Positions 42,434 to 52,151 are shown, counted from the stretch's first letter. The stretch is 64,000 bases of DNA from an uncultured candidate division Zixibacteria bacterium (GCA_903908285.1 CAIVRH010000037.1:1-64000), one strand, 5' to 3'. Program-made: numbers and translations. Notes: generated from the letters alone by a model not told the origin.

Positions 42434-43198
42434 ATGGAATTATTTCACGTTGGCTTTCTAAAATTCACCTTAATTGATTTGATCGACGTCCTGGTGGTGG
42501 CTTATCTCTTCTACCGTCTGTTGGTCCTGATGAAAGGGACCCGGTCGGTGCAGATCGTCATCGGCCTGTTCTTGCTTTTTATGATTTCCTTTTTAGCCTT
42601 TTGGTTCCGCTTAGAGGGGCTCCGGTGGATCATATCCAATATCGCCACCGTGGGAATCATCGTTTTGGTCATCGTGTTTCAGCCCGAGCTGCGAAGCGCT
42701 CTGGCGCAAATCGGGCAGACCCGGCTTTTCCGTCTCTTCTTCAAATACGAGAAGGAGAAAACCATAGATGAGCTGGTCAAAGCTTCGATCCAGCTTTCGC
42801 AGCTTCGGTACGGCGGTCTTCTGGTTTTGGGCAGAGAGGTGGGTCTGAGGAATTTCATCGATACCGGAAAGCCGCTCAATGCCCAGGTGTCATCCGATCT
42901 GCTGGTAACCATCTTCACCCCCTACACCCCCCTACACGACGGCGCCGCCATCACCCAGGGCGATTATGTATTGGCGGTGGCATGCACCCTTCCTTTGACC
43001 AACAATCCCCGGTATAGCCAGCTTTTTGGCATGCGGCACAAAGCCGCCATCGGGGTGACCGAGGAATCGGATGCCATTTCCATAGCGATCTCGGAGGAGA
43101 CCGGAAAGATATCCATCGCCTTCAAGGGGGTATTGTATGATGACATCGATAAGTCCAAATTGAAGGAGACCATAGTCCGGATGATAAAGTCCGGATAG
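42434..43198 (+). CDS. cdaA: Diadenylate cyclase CdaA
   Basis: Makes the second messenger c-di-AMP from two ATP. Three membrane spans occupy about residues 13-85, followed by the DisA_N catalytic domain. Its signatures are LHDGAAI (DGA at 169-171) and GMRHKAAIG (RHK at 201-203, where the family has RHR/RHx). At 254 residues it is the usual CdaA length. The folP-cdaA neighbourhood is conserved. No CdaR/YbbR or GlmM follows directly; obg comes next. Confidence 0.94.
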   Translation: MELFHVGFLKFTLIDLIDVLVVAYLFYRLLVLMKGTRSVQIVIGLFLLFMISFLAFWFRLEGLRWIISNIATVGIIVLVIVFQPELRSALAQIGQTRLFRLFFKYEKEKTIDELVKASIQLSQLRYGGLLVLGREVGLRNFIDTGKPLNAQVSSDLLVTIFTPYTPLHDGAAITQGDYVLAVACTLPLTNNPRYSQLFGMRHKAAIGVTEESDAISIAISEETGKISIAFKGVLYDDIDKSKLKETIVRMIKSG

Positions 43199-43615
43199 AC
43201 ATTTTGAATTCAAAATTCAAAAAGAAAAATTCAAGCGGACGCTTGCTCGTCTGAGCAAAATTGCAGATTCAAATTCAAAATTAGAGGTAATAATAGAATA
43301 GAGTGAATATTAATGGGCGCGGGGGGTGTTATGTTGAGCGAAGCCATGAGCCGCATGGTTCAGGGCGAAGCGAAACATCTCAGAAGGCAGGAAAGTGATT
43401 TTTGATTCTTCGGTCGTCCCGCCAGAGGCGGGACTTCCTCAGAATGACACCGGGTGGAATATTGTAGGTTCGAAATATCCTTTAGGACTTTCGGACAAGA
43501 AATAAGAATGTCGGATAGTCCCCCGTACGGGGGACATATCCGACCTACTGTATCCTCAAAATTAAGTATTGTCGAATCTGAATTTTTGAGCAGATATCCT
43601 TTTTTTTATTTCATT
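43199..43615. repeat. Intergenic repeat block upstream of obg
   Basis: Holds an A/T tract of AAATTC units (43201-43287), a stretch of GTTGAGCGAAGCC / GGCGAAGCGAAACATCTCAG palindromic halves (43332-43384), GTCCCGCCAGAGGCGGGAC (43425-43436 region) and a 35-base palindrome at 43510-43544. The in-frame extension of obg into this region is rejected as coding because it consists of these repeats. Confidence 0.7.
43510..43544. repeat. 35-base palindrome GTCGGATA...TATCCGAC
   Basis: GTCGGATA pairs with TATCCGAC, and inside it GTCCCCCGTACGGGGGAC is a perfect palindrome, so nearly the whole 35 bases can fold. It resembles the smaller GTCGGGT..ACCCGAC palindrome at 25965. Confidence 0.8.
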
Positions 43616-44605
43616 ATGCAATTTGTCGATTATGCAGAGATCTTGGTCAAAGCGGGTAACGGAGGCAGGGGCTGCATCAGCTTCCGGCGGGAGAAATACG
43701 TCCCCAAAGGGGGACCGGACGGCGGAGACGGAGGAAACGGCGGAAGCGTGATCGTCTTAGTCGATTCGCACATGACCACCCTGCTCGACCTTCATTACCG
43801 GAGACACTACCAAGCGGAAAATGGGGAGCAGGGAATGGGGGCTTTAAAACATGGGCGGAACGGTAAAGATATTGTCATAAAAGTCCCGCCCGGAACGATC
43901 ATCAAGGATTTGGATTCCGGAAATGTTTTGGCGGATATCACCGGTAAAGAACAATTCTTAACGGTGGCTTTCGGGGGAAAGGGGGGGAGAGGAAACGCTC
44001 ATTTCAAATCATCTACCCAGCAGGCTCCCCGAAAAGCAGAACCGGGGTTGACCGGAGAAGAGAGAAAACTTTCCTTAGAACTCAAACTATTAGCGGATGT
44101 GGGCCTAGTTGGTCTGCCGAATGCGGGCAAATCCACTCTTTTATCCAAGCTCTCATCCGCCCGACCCAAGATCGCCGATTATCCCTTCACCACCTTAGTC
44201 CCCAACCTGGGAATGGTCAACTTAGGGGAACATAGAAGCTTTGTTCTGGCGGATATCCCCGGACTGATCGAGGGCGCTTCCGGAGGCAAAGGATTAGGCA
44301 TACAGTTTCTCAAGCATATTCAAAGAACCAAGCTGCTTTTGTTTCTATTAGACTCCACCTCCGAGGATATTAAGACGGATTATCAAACCTTGAAGAAGGA
44401 GATCAAACTTTTTGACCCCCTTCTTTCCCAACGGCCTGAAGTGGTGGTGGTAAACAAAATCGATCTTATCCCAAAAGTAAAAAAGATACGAATGGGCAGG
44501 GGTAGGGTCCCGGTTTGCTATATCTCAGCCATGACCGGGGAGGGATTGAAAGAGCTTTTGAATGTATTGAAATTAGAGCTGTCCAAGATCAGAGAGAAAT
44601 TTTAG
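43616..44605 (+). CDS. obg: Obg family GTPase (ObgE/CgtA)
   Basis: A 329-residue ribosome-associated GTPase involved in 50S assembly and stress control. The N-terminal Obg fold is Gly-rich (GNGGRGC, KGGPDGGDGGNGG). The G domain has GLPNAGKST (166-174), DIPG for G3 and VVVNKIDL for G4. It stops soon after the G domain, lacking the C-terminal OCT domain. The start is taken at the ATG beginning QFVDYAEILVKAG, which fits the family. A possible link to (p)ppGpp (the RelA-like gene at 1498) is general knowledge. Confidence 0.94.
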   Translation: MQFVDYAEILVKAGNGGRGCISFRREKYVPKGGPDGGDGGNGGSVIVLVDSHMTTLLDLHYRRHYQAENGEQGMGALKHGRNGKDIVIKVPPGTIIKDLDSGNVLADITGKEQFLTVAFGGKGGRGNAHFKSSTQQAPRKAEPGLTGEERKLSLELKLLADVGLVGLPNAGKSTLLSKLSSARPKIADYPFTTLVPNLGMVNLGEHRSFVLADIPGLIEGASGGKGLGIQFLKHIQRTKLLLFLLDSTSEDIKTDYQTLKKEIKLFDPLLSQRPEVVVVNKIDLIPKVKKIRMGRGRVPVCYISAMTGEGLKELLNVLKLELSKIREKF

Positions 44606-44728
44606 TCCATCGAAGCTCGTTTCGGTCACGAAAGACGAAAACCGAATTTCGATGCGCACTTCGCCACCGACGCACGATATTCGAATCTGTTTCTGTAAAC
44701 ACTTAAGAGTAAATCAAGGGGATAACGG

Positions 44729-45805
44729 TTGGATTCATCCGAATTGAAGAACTGGCTGGCTCTCTATACCGTTCCTACCATTGGTCCGGTGCGCTTTACT
44801 TCCTTGGTTAGACATTTCGGTTCTCCGGAGGGGGCACTGTCGGCTTCCCGGAAGGAACTGGAGGAACTCCCGGATATCGGACCGGTAATCGCCTCCTATA
44901 TAAAAAGCAAGGTATTATGGGATCAGGCGGAAGAACAGGTAAAGCTGGTGGAAAAGCATCGGGTCAAGGTAGTTACTTTCAAAGATGAAAATTATCCGGA
45001 GGTTTTGAAATCGATTTACGATCCGCCCCCGTTTCTTTTTGTCAAAGGGGAGATCAAAAAGGAAGACAGGAATGCGGTGGCGATAGTGGGATGCCGGTCT
45101 GCCTCGGTCTATGGAAAAAAGATCACCGAAAGGATCGGAAGGGAACTGGCGAGAAACGGAATCACGGTGGTGAGCGGACTGGCCCGGGGGATCGATTCCA
45201 TCGCCCATATTTCTGCCTTAAAAGAAAAGGGACGAACCTTAGCGGTATTCGGGACCGGGCTGGATGTGATCTATCCACCGGAGAATAAAAAATTGGCCGA
45301 AGATATCATCTCCGGCGGCGCCATCATCTCCGAATTTTTCATGGGGACCAAGCCCGAAGCATCTAATTTTCCCAGGCGCAACAGAATAATAAGCGGGCTT
45401 TCGCTGGGAGTGGTGATAATAGAGGCGGGGGCAAAAAGCGGGGCGCTCCTCACTGCCGGTTGTGCCCTGGAGCAGAACCGGGAGGTCTTCGCGGTCCCGG
45501 GCAATTTAGGATCGAAAAACAGTGAAGGCACCAATACCCTGATTAAACAAGGCGCCAAGCTGGTTACCCGGGTGGAGGATATATTGGAGGAGCTGAAACT
45601 CAGTCTTAAGGCGGACGAATCCTCAACCTCTAAAGCCGAGGCGGAGAAGAATATATATAAAACAATTTCCGAAGAACCCAATCACATCGACAAAATCGCC
45701 GGTCAGGCATCCGTGGGTGTATCTCATGCCCTCTCCACCCTTCTTTCTTTGGAATTGAAGGGTTTGGTGAAACAGCTTTCGGGGAAGATGTTTGTACGAA
45801 GTTGA
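44729..45805 (+). CDS. dprA: DNA-processing protein DprA
   Basis: Binds incoming single-stranded DNA and loads RecA in natural transformation. The 358-residue protein has an N-terminal helix-hairpin-helix domain (ELPDIGPVIASYI), the DprA Rossmann fold (IVGCRSASVYGKKITERIGR, then VVSGLARGIDSIAH, TLAVFGTGLDVIYPPENKKL) and a C-terminal winged helix. The start is a TTG with AAGGGG upstream; no ATG is near. No other competence genes are in the window. Confidence 0.94.
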   Translation: MDSSELKNWLALYTVPTIGPVRFTSLVRHFGSPEGALSASRKELEELPDIGPVIASYIKSKVLWDQAEEQVKLVEKHRVKVVTFKDENYPEVLKSIYDPPPFLFVKGEIKKEDRNAVAIVGCRSASVYGKKITERIGRELARNGITVVSGLARGIDSIAHISALKEKGRTLAVFGTGLDVIYPPENKKLAEDIISGGAIISEFFMGTKPEASNFPRRNRIISGLSLGVVIIEAGAKSGALLTAGCALEQNREVFAVPGNLGSKNSEGTNTLIKQGAKLVTRVEDILEELKLSLKADESSTSKAEAEKNIYKTISEEPNHIDKIAGQASVGVSHALSTLLSLELKGLVKQLSGKMFVRS

Positions 45806-46140
45806 ACCTCTCCCGGTTTTTTGAAAAAGTGGATTTTTGGGGCGGGATGACGGAGACCCGTAGGGAATTCCCGCCCCTATGTTTGGTAATAATTTATCAC
45901 CCATAGGGCAGGGCATTTAGCCCTGCCATCAAGTTTTCCAACAGTCTCTCTCCCCCTTGGTCTCCTTCAGGGTGAACCCTTCTCCATAAACTGGTTCTTC
46001 CTCCCAAAAAATCGTGTCTTCCATCATCCAATAAACTTGCATTCCCCGTTCAAATGATTTAAATTGTATCAGAACACGCTCGATATCTGATCTATGGGAA
46101 AGATTGGTATGTGTCTGCTGGAGGAGAAAGGGGAAATACC
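45806..46140. repeat. Intergenic repeat block with GGGGCGGGA..TCCCGCCCC unit
   Basis: Bases 45838-45928 carry TTGGGGCGGG...AATTCCCGCCCCTATG and CATAGGGCAGGGC...GCCCTGCC. The same two-hairpin order appears at 49423-49495 and inverted at 58755-58853. A fragment of the CTCTCCCCC family lies near 45946. The region before HPr shows no clear promoter. Confidence 0.8.
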
Positions 46141-46407
46141 GTGGCAGAAAGAAAAATCGAAGTGATCAACAAGTTTGGACTGCACGCCCGGCCGGCTGCC
46201 ATGCTGTCACAGAGAGCTTCCAAATTCAAATCGGAGATTACGCTGCACAAGGATAATATCGAGGCGAACGCTAAAAGCATTTTAAGCGTGATGATGCTGG
46301 CGGCAGAGGTGGGGAGTTTTATAACCGTAAAAGCCGAAGGGGAAGACGCAGAGGAGGCGGTGGAGGCTTTGGCAAAATTGTTCGAAGAAAAGTTCGGAGA
46401 GGAATAA
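46141..46407 (+). CDS. ptsH: Phosphocarrier protein HPr
   Basis: An 88-residue HPr. The phosphorylated His15 lies in NKFGLHARPAAM, and Ser46 in AKSILSVMML matches the HPr kinase site. The GTG at 46141 is preferred as the start since AAAGGGG lies eight bases ahead of it and the length fits. Enzyme I begins immediately after. No sugar-specific EII gene is nearby, so a regulatory role or partners elsewhere are possible. Confidence 0.95.
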   Translation: MAERKIEVINKFGLHARPAAMLSQRASKFKSEITLHKDNIEANAKSILSVMMLAAEVGSFITVKAEGEDAEEAVEALAKLFEEKFGEE

Positions 46408-48177
46408 TTGAAGAAAAAAAGCAAAGGAATCTGTACCATCTATCGCGGAATTCCCGCTTCGCCCGGGGTGGTGATAGGAAAGGTGTTTTTGCTTAACCGC
46501 GAGAGCATCGAGGTGGTTGAAGAAAAGATACCGGAGAACGAGGTGAGCAAGGAGATCTTAAAGTTCAAGAAAGCCATTAATGATACCAAGGAGGAGCTCC
46601 TTAAAACCAGAGAGAAGGTGGCGAAGCAAATCGATCCGGATCATGCCAAGATATTCGATGCCCAGATTATGATTTTGGAGGATGAGCTGATCAGCAATGC
46701 GGTGATTGAAAAAATAAAACAATCGCACAGCAATGCCGAATTTGTTTACCGGAAAGTGATCGAGGAAACCGTAAAAGCCTTATCCGCCACCAAAGACGAG
46801 TATCTCAAAGAGAGAATACTGGACATTCATGCCGTAGAGAATCGCTTGATCTATAATCTCTTGGGGATAAAACATCTCACCGTAGAGAGCATCAATCTTC
46901 CGGTGATTTTAGTGGCACGCTCTCTTTCCCCGGCGGACGTGGTGCACATGAAAAAGGGGAGCATCCTGGGTTTTGCCGCCGATTTGGGCGGGCGGACATC
47001 CCATGTCGCCATCTTAGCCAAATCCATGGGGATTCCGGCAGTGGTCGGACTCAAGAATTTTTTCGATCAGGTAACGGATAAGCAGAGCATCATCTTAGAC
47101 GGGCTAAAAGGAGAGATGGTGGTTTGTCCGGACGAAGAGACCCTGGTGGAATATGAAAAAAGAAGAAAGTTCATCCTAAAAAAAACGGAGGAGCTTTCCG
47201 AGTTGAAATCTCTGCCGGCGGTAACTTTAGACGGGCGAAAGATCGAGCTTTCGGCCAATATCGAGTTTCCGACAGATACCGCTTATGCTTTGGAATATGG
47301 AGCGGAGGGAATCGGCCTGTTCCGGACCGAGTATCTATATATCACCCACGCGGGCTTCCCCACCGAGGAGGAGCAACACCAGGTATATCAGGAGGTGATG
47401 GAGAAAGTCCATCCCAAATCCGTTATCTTAAGAACGTTTGACTTGGGCGGCGACAAGTTCGGCCACCACGACGGAAGTTTGGTCGAAGCCAACCCGTTTT
47501 TGGGGTGGAGAGCCATCCGGGCCAGCTTAGACCTACCGGATATGTTCAAAATCCAGCTTAGAGCCATGCTGAAAGCCAGCGCCAAAAAGAGCATCAAGAT
47601 CATGTTTCCCATGATCTCGGAGATAGAAGAGCTGAAAAAAGCCAAAGCCATCCTAAACGAAGCGAAAGAGGAGCTAAAGCGAAAAAAAATCCCGTATGAC
47701 GAGAAAATTCCGGTGGGGATCATGGTGGAGATACCTTCGGCGGCACTGGCAGCAGACATTCTGGCAAAAGAGTGCGATTTCTTCAGCATCGGGACTAACG
47801 ACTTGATTCAATACACTCTAGCGGTAGACCGGGGGAACGAAAAGATCGCGCATCTTTATCAGAGCTTTCATCCGGCGGTGTTGCGGTTGATAAAGGAGAC
47901 CGTGGATGCCGGCCACCGGAATGGCATCTGGGTCGGACTGTGCGGGGAGATGGCGGCGGATCCTTTAGCTACCACCCTGTTTGTCGGCATGGGGATGGAC
48001 GAGCTTTCCACTTCGGCTATGGCCATTCCGGAGATAAAAAAGATCATCCGCTCCATAAGCTTCGAGGATGCCAAAAAACACGCTAGCGAGGTATTGAAGC
48101 TTACCACCATCGATGAGATTAAAAGATTCTTGATTGAAGATTATGCCAGAAGATTCGGGAAGGAGAATAAAGGATAA
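46408..48177 (+). CDS. ptsI: PTS enzyme I (phosphoenolpyruvate-protein phosphotransferase)
   Basis: Transfers phosphate from PEP to HPr. A 589-residue enzyme of standard length. The phospho-His199 is in GGRTSHVAILAKS, the PEP-binding domain shows IGLFRTEYLY, MVEIPSAALAADILA and SIGTNDLIQYTLAVDR, and the active-site Cys is in GLCGEMA. The start codon is a TTG directly after the stop of HPr, suggesting tight coupling. No GAF domain is present, so it is the sugar-type EI rather than the nitrogen-type. Confidence 0.95.
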   Translation: MKKKSKGICTIYRGIPASPGVVIGKVFLLNRESIEVVEEKIPENEVSKEILKFKKAINDTKEELLKTREKVAKQIDPDHAKIFDAQIMILEDELISNAVIEKIKQSHSNAEFVYRKVIEETVKALSATKDEYLKERILDIHAVENRLIYNLLGIKHLTVESINLPVILVARSLSPADVVHMKKGSILGFAADLGGRTSHVAILAKSMGIPAVVGLKNFFDQVTDKQSIILDGLKGEMVVCPDEETLVEYEKRRKFILKKTEELSELKSLPAVTLDGRKIELSANIEFPTDTAYALEYGAEGIGLFRTEYLYITHAGFPTEEEQHQVYQEVMEKVHPKSVILRTFDLGGDKFGHHDGSLVEANPFLGWRAIRASLDLPDMFKIQLRAMLKASAKKSIKIMFPMISEIEELKKAKAILNEAKEELKRKKIPYDEKIPVGIMVEIPSAALAADILAKECDFFSIGTNDLIQYTLAVDRGNEKIAHLYQSFHPAVLRLIKETVDAGHRNGIWVGLCGEMAADPLATTLFVGMGMDELSTSAMAIPEIKKIIRSISFEDAKKHASEVLKLTTIDEIKRFLIEDYARRFGKENKG

Positions 48178-48266
48178 TCTGTCTTGTTCGCAGGGGACGG
48201 GTTCTTTACCATTCTAATATAACATCGCAAAAAGTGTACGACGTTTAACCATAGGATCATAATTCC

Positions 48267-49334
48267 ATGAACACATTAGACCATAAAGACCAGATTAAAA
48301 AGATAGACCAGGCGGGGATGTATGAGGTGATCTACAATTTTCCGGCTCAGTTCGAAGACGGACTGAAACGCGCCCAGCAGATAGATCTTCCCCGATGGGG
48401 CAAAAGACAGGTAAGAAACATCGTGATGGCCGGTCTGGGCGGTTCTGCCATCGGCGGAGACTTGGTGCGTTCTTATCTGGCGAATAAAATCTTCAATCCC
48501 TTTGTCATCTGCAGAAACTATACTTTGCCCAATTGGGTGCTTCCCTCCACTTTGGTCTTCCTCTCCAGCTATTCCGGAAACACCGAGGAGACTCTATCGG
48601 CTTTGCAGGATGCTTTATCCAAAGGGGCCAAAATCATTTCCATAACCTCCAACGGCGAAGTAGAAAAGATTTCTGCCAAGGAGAATATTCCCTGTGTTCG
48701 ACTCCCTAAAGGTTACCAACCCCGGGCGGCCCTGGGATATTCATTTGTCCCCATATTGGTATTGCTGGAGAGATTAGGGTTGGTTGAAGGCGAGGAGGAG
48801 AATATAAATCAGGCCAAAATATTCTTGGAAAAGAACAGAAACAACTATCGAATGGAAGCGGAGGCGGGGAAGAATCCCGCGAAAATGCTTGCCGCCAAGC
48901 TGCACAAGAAATTGCCCATTATCTACGCCGCCAACGATTATTTCGACACCGTCTCCACCCGTTGGAAAGGGCAGATCTGCGAGAATGCCAAGATGCTCGC
49001 CTTCAACAACGTGTTCCCGGAATTCAATCACAACGAGCTGGTGGGCTGGAAGGTCTTGTCCGATTACCGGGATGATTTGATCGTGGTGATTCTAAAAGAC
49101 CGGGAAGACCATCCCCGCATCCAGAAAAGAATGGAGATCGTCAAGGGGATCATCGAGAAACTGAAAGTAGAAGTGATTGAAGTCGAAAGCTCTGGAGAGA
49201 ATCTTTTGTCCCGGATGTTCTCTTTGATTCAGCTGGGGGATTTCACCAGCTTTTACCTGTCGATTTTGAACGAGGAAGATCCGTCACCCGTAAAAGTGAT
49301 TGATTTTCTGAAGAATGAATTGGCGAAGGAATAA
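48267..49334 (+). CDS. Bifunctional phosphoglucose/phosphomannose isomerase
   Basis: A 355-residue SIS-fold isomerase. AGLGGSAIGGDLVRSYL and SSYSGNTEETLSAL are the two sugar-phosphate loops, and the C-terminal bPGI/PMI domain follows (SDYRDDLIVVILKDREDHPR). Such enzymes interconvert glucose-6-P, mannose-6-P and fructose-6-P. The gene follows ptsHI after 90 bases and may share their regulation. Confidence 0.92.
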   Translation: MNTLDHKDQIKKIDQAGMYEVIYNFPAQFEDGLKRAQQIDLPRWGKRQVRNIVMAGLGGSAIGGDLVRSYLANKIFNPFVICRNYTLPNWVLPSTLVFLSSYSGNTEETLSALQDALSKGAKIISITSNGEVEKISAKENIPCVRLPKGYQPRAALGYSFVPILVLLERLGLVEGEEENINQAKIFLEKNRNNYRMEAEAGKNPAKMLAAKLHKKLPIIYAANDYFDTVSTRWKGQICENAKMLAFNNVFPEFNHNELVGWKVLSDYRDDLIVVILKDREDHPRIQKRMEIVKGIIEKLKVEVIEVESSGENLLSRMFSLIQLGDFTSFYLSILNEEDPSPVKVIDFLKNELAKE

Positions 49335-49607
49335 ACATCTCCCCTTTGATCTTCCCTCTTCATGAATGAGAAAGGGAGACTGTAGCCGCACTCATTAGAG
49401 TGCGTGGAAAAAGTGTAATCTTGGGGCGGGATAAATTCCCGCCCCTATGAATGATAATAGGTTATCACACATAGAGCAGGGCATTCAGCCCTGCGAATTG
49501 GGTTTTCAATAGATTTTAGTGCGCCATGAGATGAGTTGGAATTAAAAATTAAAAAAGCAAAATTTAAAGTTGCAATTTAAAATTCAAAATTATCGAATAT
49601 AAACTTG
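49335..49607. repeat. Intergenic repeats: CATCTCCCC palindrome and GGGGCGGGA unit
   Basis: 49335-49381 is a short copy of the CTCCCC/GGGAG palindrome. Bases 49423-49495 hold GGGGCGGGATAAATTCCC-GCCCC and AGCAGGGCATTCAGCCCTGC, the best-preserved copy of the two-hairpin unit. The end has an A/T tract of AAATTC units. No gene. Confidence 0.8.
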
Positions 49608-50798
49608 ATGTCTTCTGCCCAAAGAGCAAAGTATTCTTACATCTTACTATTTTCCATTTGCTCCCTTATTATTTCATTAATCCCCATACAAGCACAAACA
49701 CACCCTCAAGATAATATTACGCCACCTTTTGATCTCAAGGTAAAAGACACCCCCAACGATGGCGGCGGAAGTCTCACCCTGACCTGGGAACTTTCCCCGA
49801 TGGATGGAAAGCAAATTGGGGATATGGATGGATACCAGATATTCCGCGCTACCCGAGCTGACACTGCCCTCAAGTTGATAGGTCAAGTTGGCGATAATAC
49901 CGCCACATTCACCGATATCGGATTGGATAATAAAGAAGAATATGTTTATGCCATCCGGGCGAAAAAGGATTCTTCATATTCCGGGATGGTTTATTCTATC
50001 TTCGCTTTTCCCAAAGTCAACTGGTTTCGGACCAACCGGATCAATCTTTTGGTTTTGCTTTTGATCTTTTCCTCGTCAGTTCTTTTATATATCCGCAGCG
50101 CTAAAAGTGGAAAGGGGCTTTTCATACGCAAATTAGCCGGTTTGGAGGCGGTGGAGGAGGCGGTGGGAAGAGCCACCGAGATGGGAAAGCCGGTGCTGTT
50201 CGTCCCCGGCATAGACGAGCTGGACGAGATCCAGACCATTGCCGGCCTATCCATTTTAGGGAGGGTGGCGCGCATCACCGCTCAATACGAAACCCCTTTG
50301 GTGGTGCCGGTGCTTTATCCCATGGCTCTGGCAGCGGCAGGAGAAATAGTCAAAGGGGCTTACTCGGAGTCCGGAAAACCGGAAAGTTACAAACCGGAGA
50401 TGACCCGGTATGTGGCCGGGGAACAGTTTGCGTTCGTGGCAGCGGTGAACGGAATCATGCTTCGGGAAAAACCCGCAGCTTGTATCTATGCGGGAGCCTT
50501 CTACGCCGAATCCTTGCTGTTGGCGGAGACCGGATTTGCCACCGGCGCCATACAGATCGCCGGCACAGCCAATCCGGAACAACTTCCTTTCTTCATCGCC
50601 GCCTGCGATTATACCCTGATGGGAGAGGAACTCTACGCTGCCAGTGCATACCTGTCCAAAGAGCCTCTGCTTTTGGGAAGCCTGAAGGGGCAGGATTTGG
50701 TCAAGTTGTTTTTGGTCGGATGCATCATAATGGGCGTAATCTTTGAGATATTTCAGATCGGCAACGGATTTTTTACCAGGTTGTTTTTGGAACAATAA
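49608..50798 (+). CDS. Membrane protein with FN3 and DUF6754 domain
   Basis: A 396-residue protein: signal-anchor at about 10-30 (YILLFSICSLIISLIPIQAQ), an FN3-type sandwich at about 35-135 (YQIFRATRADTALKLIG, 'EYVYAIRAKKDSSYSG'), a membrane span (INLLVLLLIFSSSVLLY) and a cytosolic alpha/beta domain of about 200 residues (KPVLFVPGIDELDEIQTIAG, 'PVLYPMALAAAGEIVKGAY', AACDYTLMGEELYAASAYL), ending in another span. I recognise the latter as DUF6754-like. Its role is unknown. It heads a row of six same-strand membrane-protein genes. Confidence 0.8.
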   Translation: MSSAQRAKYSYILLFSICSLIISLIPIQAQTHPQDNITPPFDLKVKDTPNDGGGSLTLTWELSPMDGKQIGDMDGYQIFRATRADTALKLIGQVGDNTATFTDIGLDNKEEYVYAIRAKKDSSYSGMVYSIFAFPKVNWFRTNRINLLVLLLIFSSSVLLYIRSAKSGKGLFIRKLAGLEAVEEAVGRATEMGKPVLFVPGIDELDEIQTIAGLSILGRVARITAQYETPLVVPVLYPMALAAAGEIVKGAYSESGKPESYKPEMTRYVAGEQFAFVAAVNGIMLREKPAACIYAGAFYAESLLLAETGFATGAIQIAGTANPEQLPFFIAACDYTLMGEELYAASAYLSKEPLLLGSLKGQDLVKLFLVGCIIMGVIFEIFQIGNGFFTRLFLEQ

Positions 50799-51235
50799 CA
50801 AGAAATTCAAAATTAAAAGAGAAAAATTCAAAGTTAAAGAGAACCTGATATCCATTGGCTGAAAATTTTAAATTTTGAACTATTGTTGGTAACGAACGCT
50901 TGCGTCTGTGGTGAACAAATAATACGCCAAGGCATGAAGCCTTGGCTACGCGACTCAGAACAATGAAAGAAATTTAAAATTAAAAGAGCAAAATGCAACC
51001 AGACGGTTGCTCCCAGACGGGAGCGCTGCGCGGGCACCGTCCGCTCGTCTGAGCAAAATTTCAATCCAAAATTCAAAATTGAAGAGAACATAATATCCTT
51101 TGCCAGATAATTTTAGATTTTGAATTGTAATTTTGAGTTGTTCATTTTGAATTTTAAATTATTAAGATCTCCCTCCTGTCCTTTTAGTCGTTTCATAGAA
51201 AAAGGATAAAAGGGGATAGATTGAATAAAGGGATC
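50799..51235. repeat. Intergenic A/T tracts in tandem with CGCTCGTCTGAGC units
   Basis: Two related blocks of AAATTCAAAATTAAAAG units occur (50800-50885 and 51055-51165). Both end with a GATATCC.TTGGC/AATATCCTTTGCC and a TTTTAAATTTTGAA stretch. Between them lies GACGGTTGCTCCCAGACGGGAGC. No gene. Confidence 0.7.
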
Positions 51236-51856
51236 ATGAAGACCCAGCTTCCCGTCGTCATCGCTTTTCTTGCCGGATTGGTCATGGTAAGTGCTTTCTT
51301 CGTTCCGGAGCATCATCTGGAGAATTTAAGCCAGAATTTTCTCACCTTCGTCACCATCGTGGGGGGATTCACTCTGCTATTGGGCATGGTGAGCATCATG
51401 CGGGCCAACCTTCAGGTGGTGAGAAAGAAAGGAAAAGGATGGGGCTATAAACTGATTTTGATATTGACCCTTTTGATCATGTCGATCTCCAGCCTTATCT
51501 GGGGGACGCACGAGGGAACGGTATACCACTGGATGTTCCAGAACATGCAGTCTCCCATGATGTCGACCATGTTCTCGCTTCTAGCCTTCTTTATCGCCTC
51601 GGCGGCTTACCGCGCATTCAGGGCCAGAACCATAGAAGCCACCATACTGTTGTTCACCGCGGTCATCGTCATGCTGGGAAGAATACCCTTGGGGCAGTTC
51701 ATCTGGAACAAATTGCCGGAATATACCGATTGGATCATGGCGTATCCCAATCTCTCCGTACAGAGGGGAATCATCATCGGAGCGGCTTTGGGCGCAGCCT
51801 CCATGTCGCTGCGAATAATTTTGGGAATCGAACGAACCTATATGGGCAAAGGATGA
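51236..51856 (+). CDS. Hypothetical multi-pass membrane protein of the DUF6754 cluster
   Basis: A 206-residue protein with about five spans (VVIAFLAGLVMVSAFF, FVTIVGGFTLLLGMVSIM, KLILILTLLIMSISSLI, MFSLLAFFIASAAYRA, IIIGAALGAASMSLRIILG). The loops contain the charged patch LQVVRKKGKGWG and a Trp/His-rich segment (GTHEGTVYHWMFQNMQ). No known family. The ATG 51236 is preferred to the TTG 15 bases upstream. Its stop overlaps the next gene's start as ATGA. Confidence 0.7.
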   Translation: MKTQLPVVIAFLAGLVMVSAFFVPEHHLENLSQNFLTFVTIVGGFTLLLGMVSIMRANLQVVRKKGKGWGYKLILILTLLIMSISSLIWGTHEGTVYHWMFQNMQSPMMSTMFSLLAFFIASAAYRAFRARTIEATILLFTAVIVMLGRIPLGQFIWNKLPEYTDWIMAYPNLSVQRGIIIGAALGAASMSLRIILGIERTYMGKG

Positions 51857-52083
51857 ATAAAGAACCTAAACTGCCAAAACTGCTATTCTTCAGGAAGATC
51901 AGACCCAAATACAAAAAAGCGCTGATCCTGGCGCTGATCATCTCTTTTGTCGTAGCGGTGATACTCCTTTTAGTTTTTAACAAGTACTTTTTCAAACCGG
52001 TACTTGAAAATAGAGGATCGGTCAAGAATAAACCTGCGGTGATAGTGTCAAAGCAAGAAAGACGTTTAAGGTTTGTGGTTTAA
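51853..52083 (+). CDS. Small single-span membrane protein
   Basis: A 76-residue protein. A basic N-terminus (KLLFFRKIRPKYKK) precedes one hydrophobic span (ALILALIISFVVAVILLLVF), with a basic outer tail. The start ATG overlaps the preceding stop codon (ATGA), which is strong evidence that it is translated. It probably accompanies the preceding membrane protein. Function unknown. Confidence 0.7.
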   Translation: MNKEPKLPKLLFFRKIRPKYKKALILALIISFVVAVILLLVFNKYFFKPVLENRGSVKNKPAVIVSKQERRLRFVV

Positions 52084-52151
52084 AGTTCAAAGTAAAACCT
52101 TGAACCTTGAACTTCGAACTTTGAACGTTTTTAAAGAATCTGGAGGTCTCG

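Noticed and set aside
43454-43615. In-frame upstream extension of obg (54 codons)
   Set aside because: It runs through a palindromic repeat and ends in a Phe/Tyr-rich stretch; Obg proteins begin at the 'FVDYAEI' segment, i.e. at the ATG at 43616.
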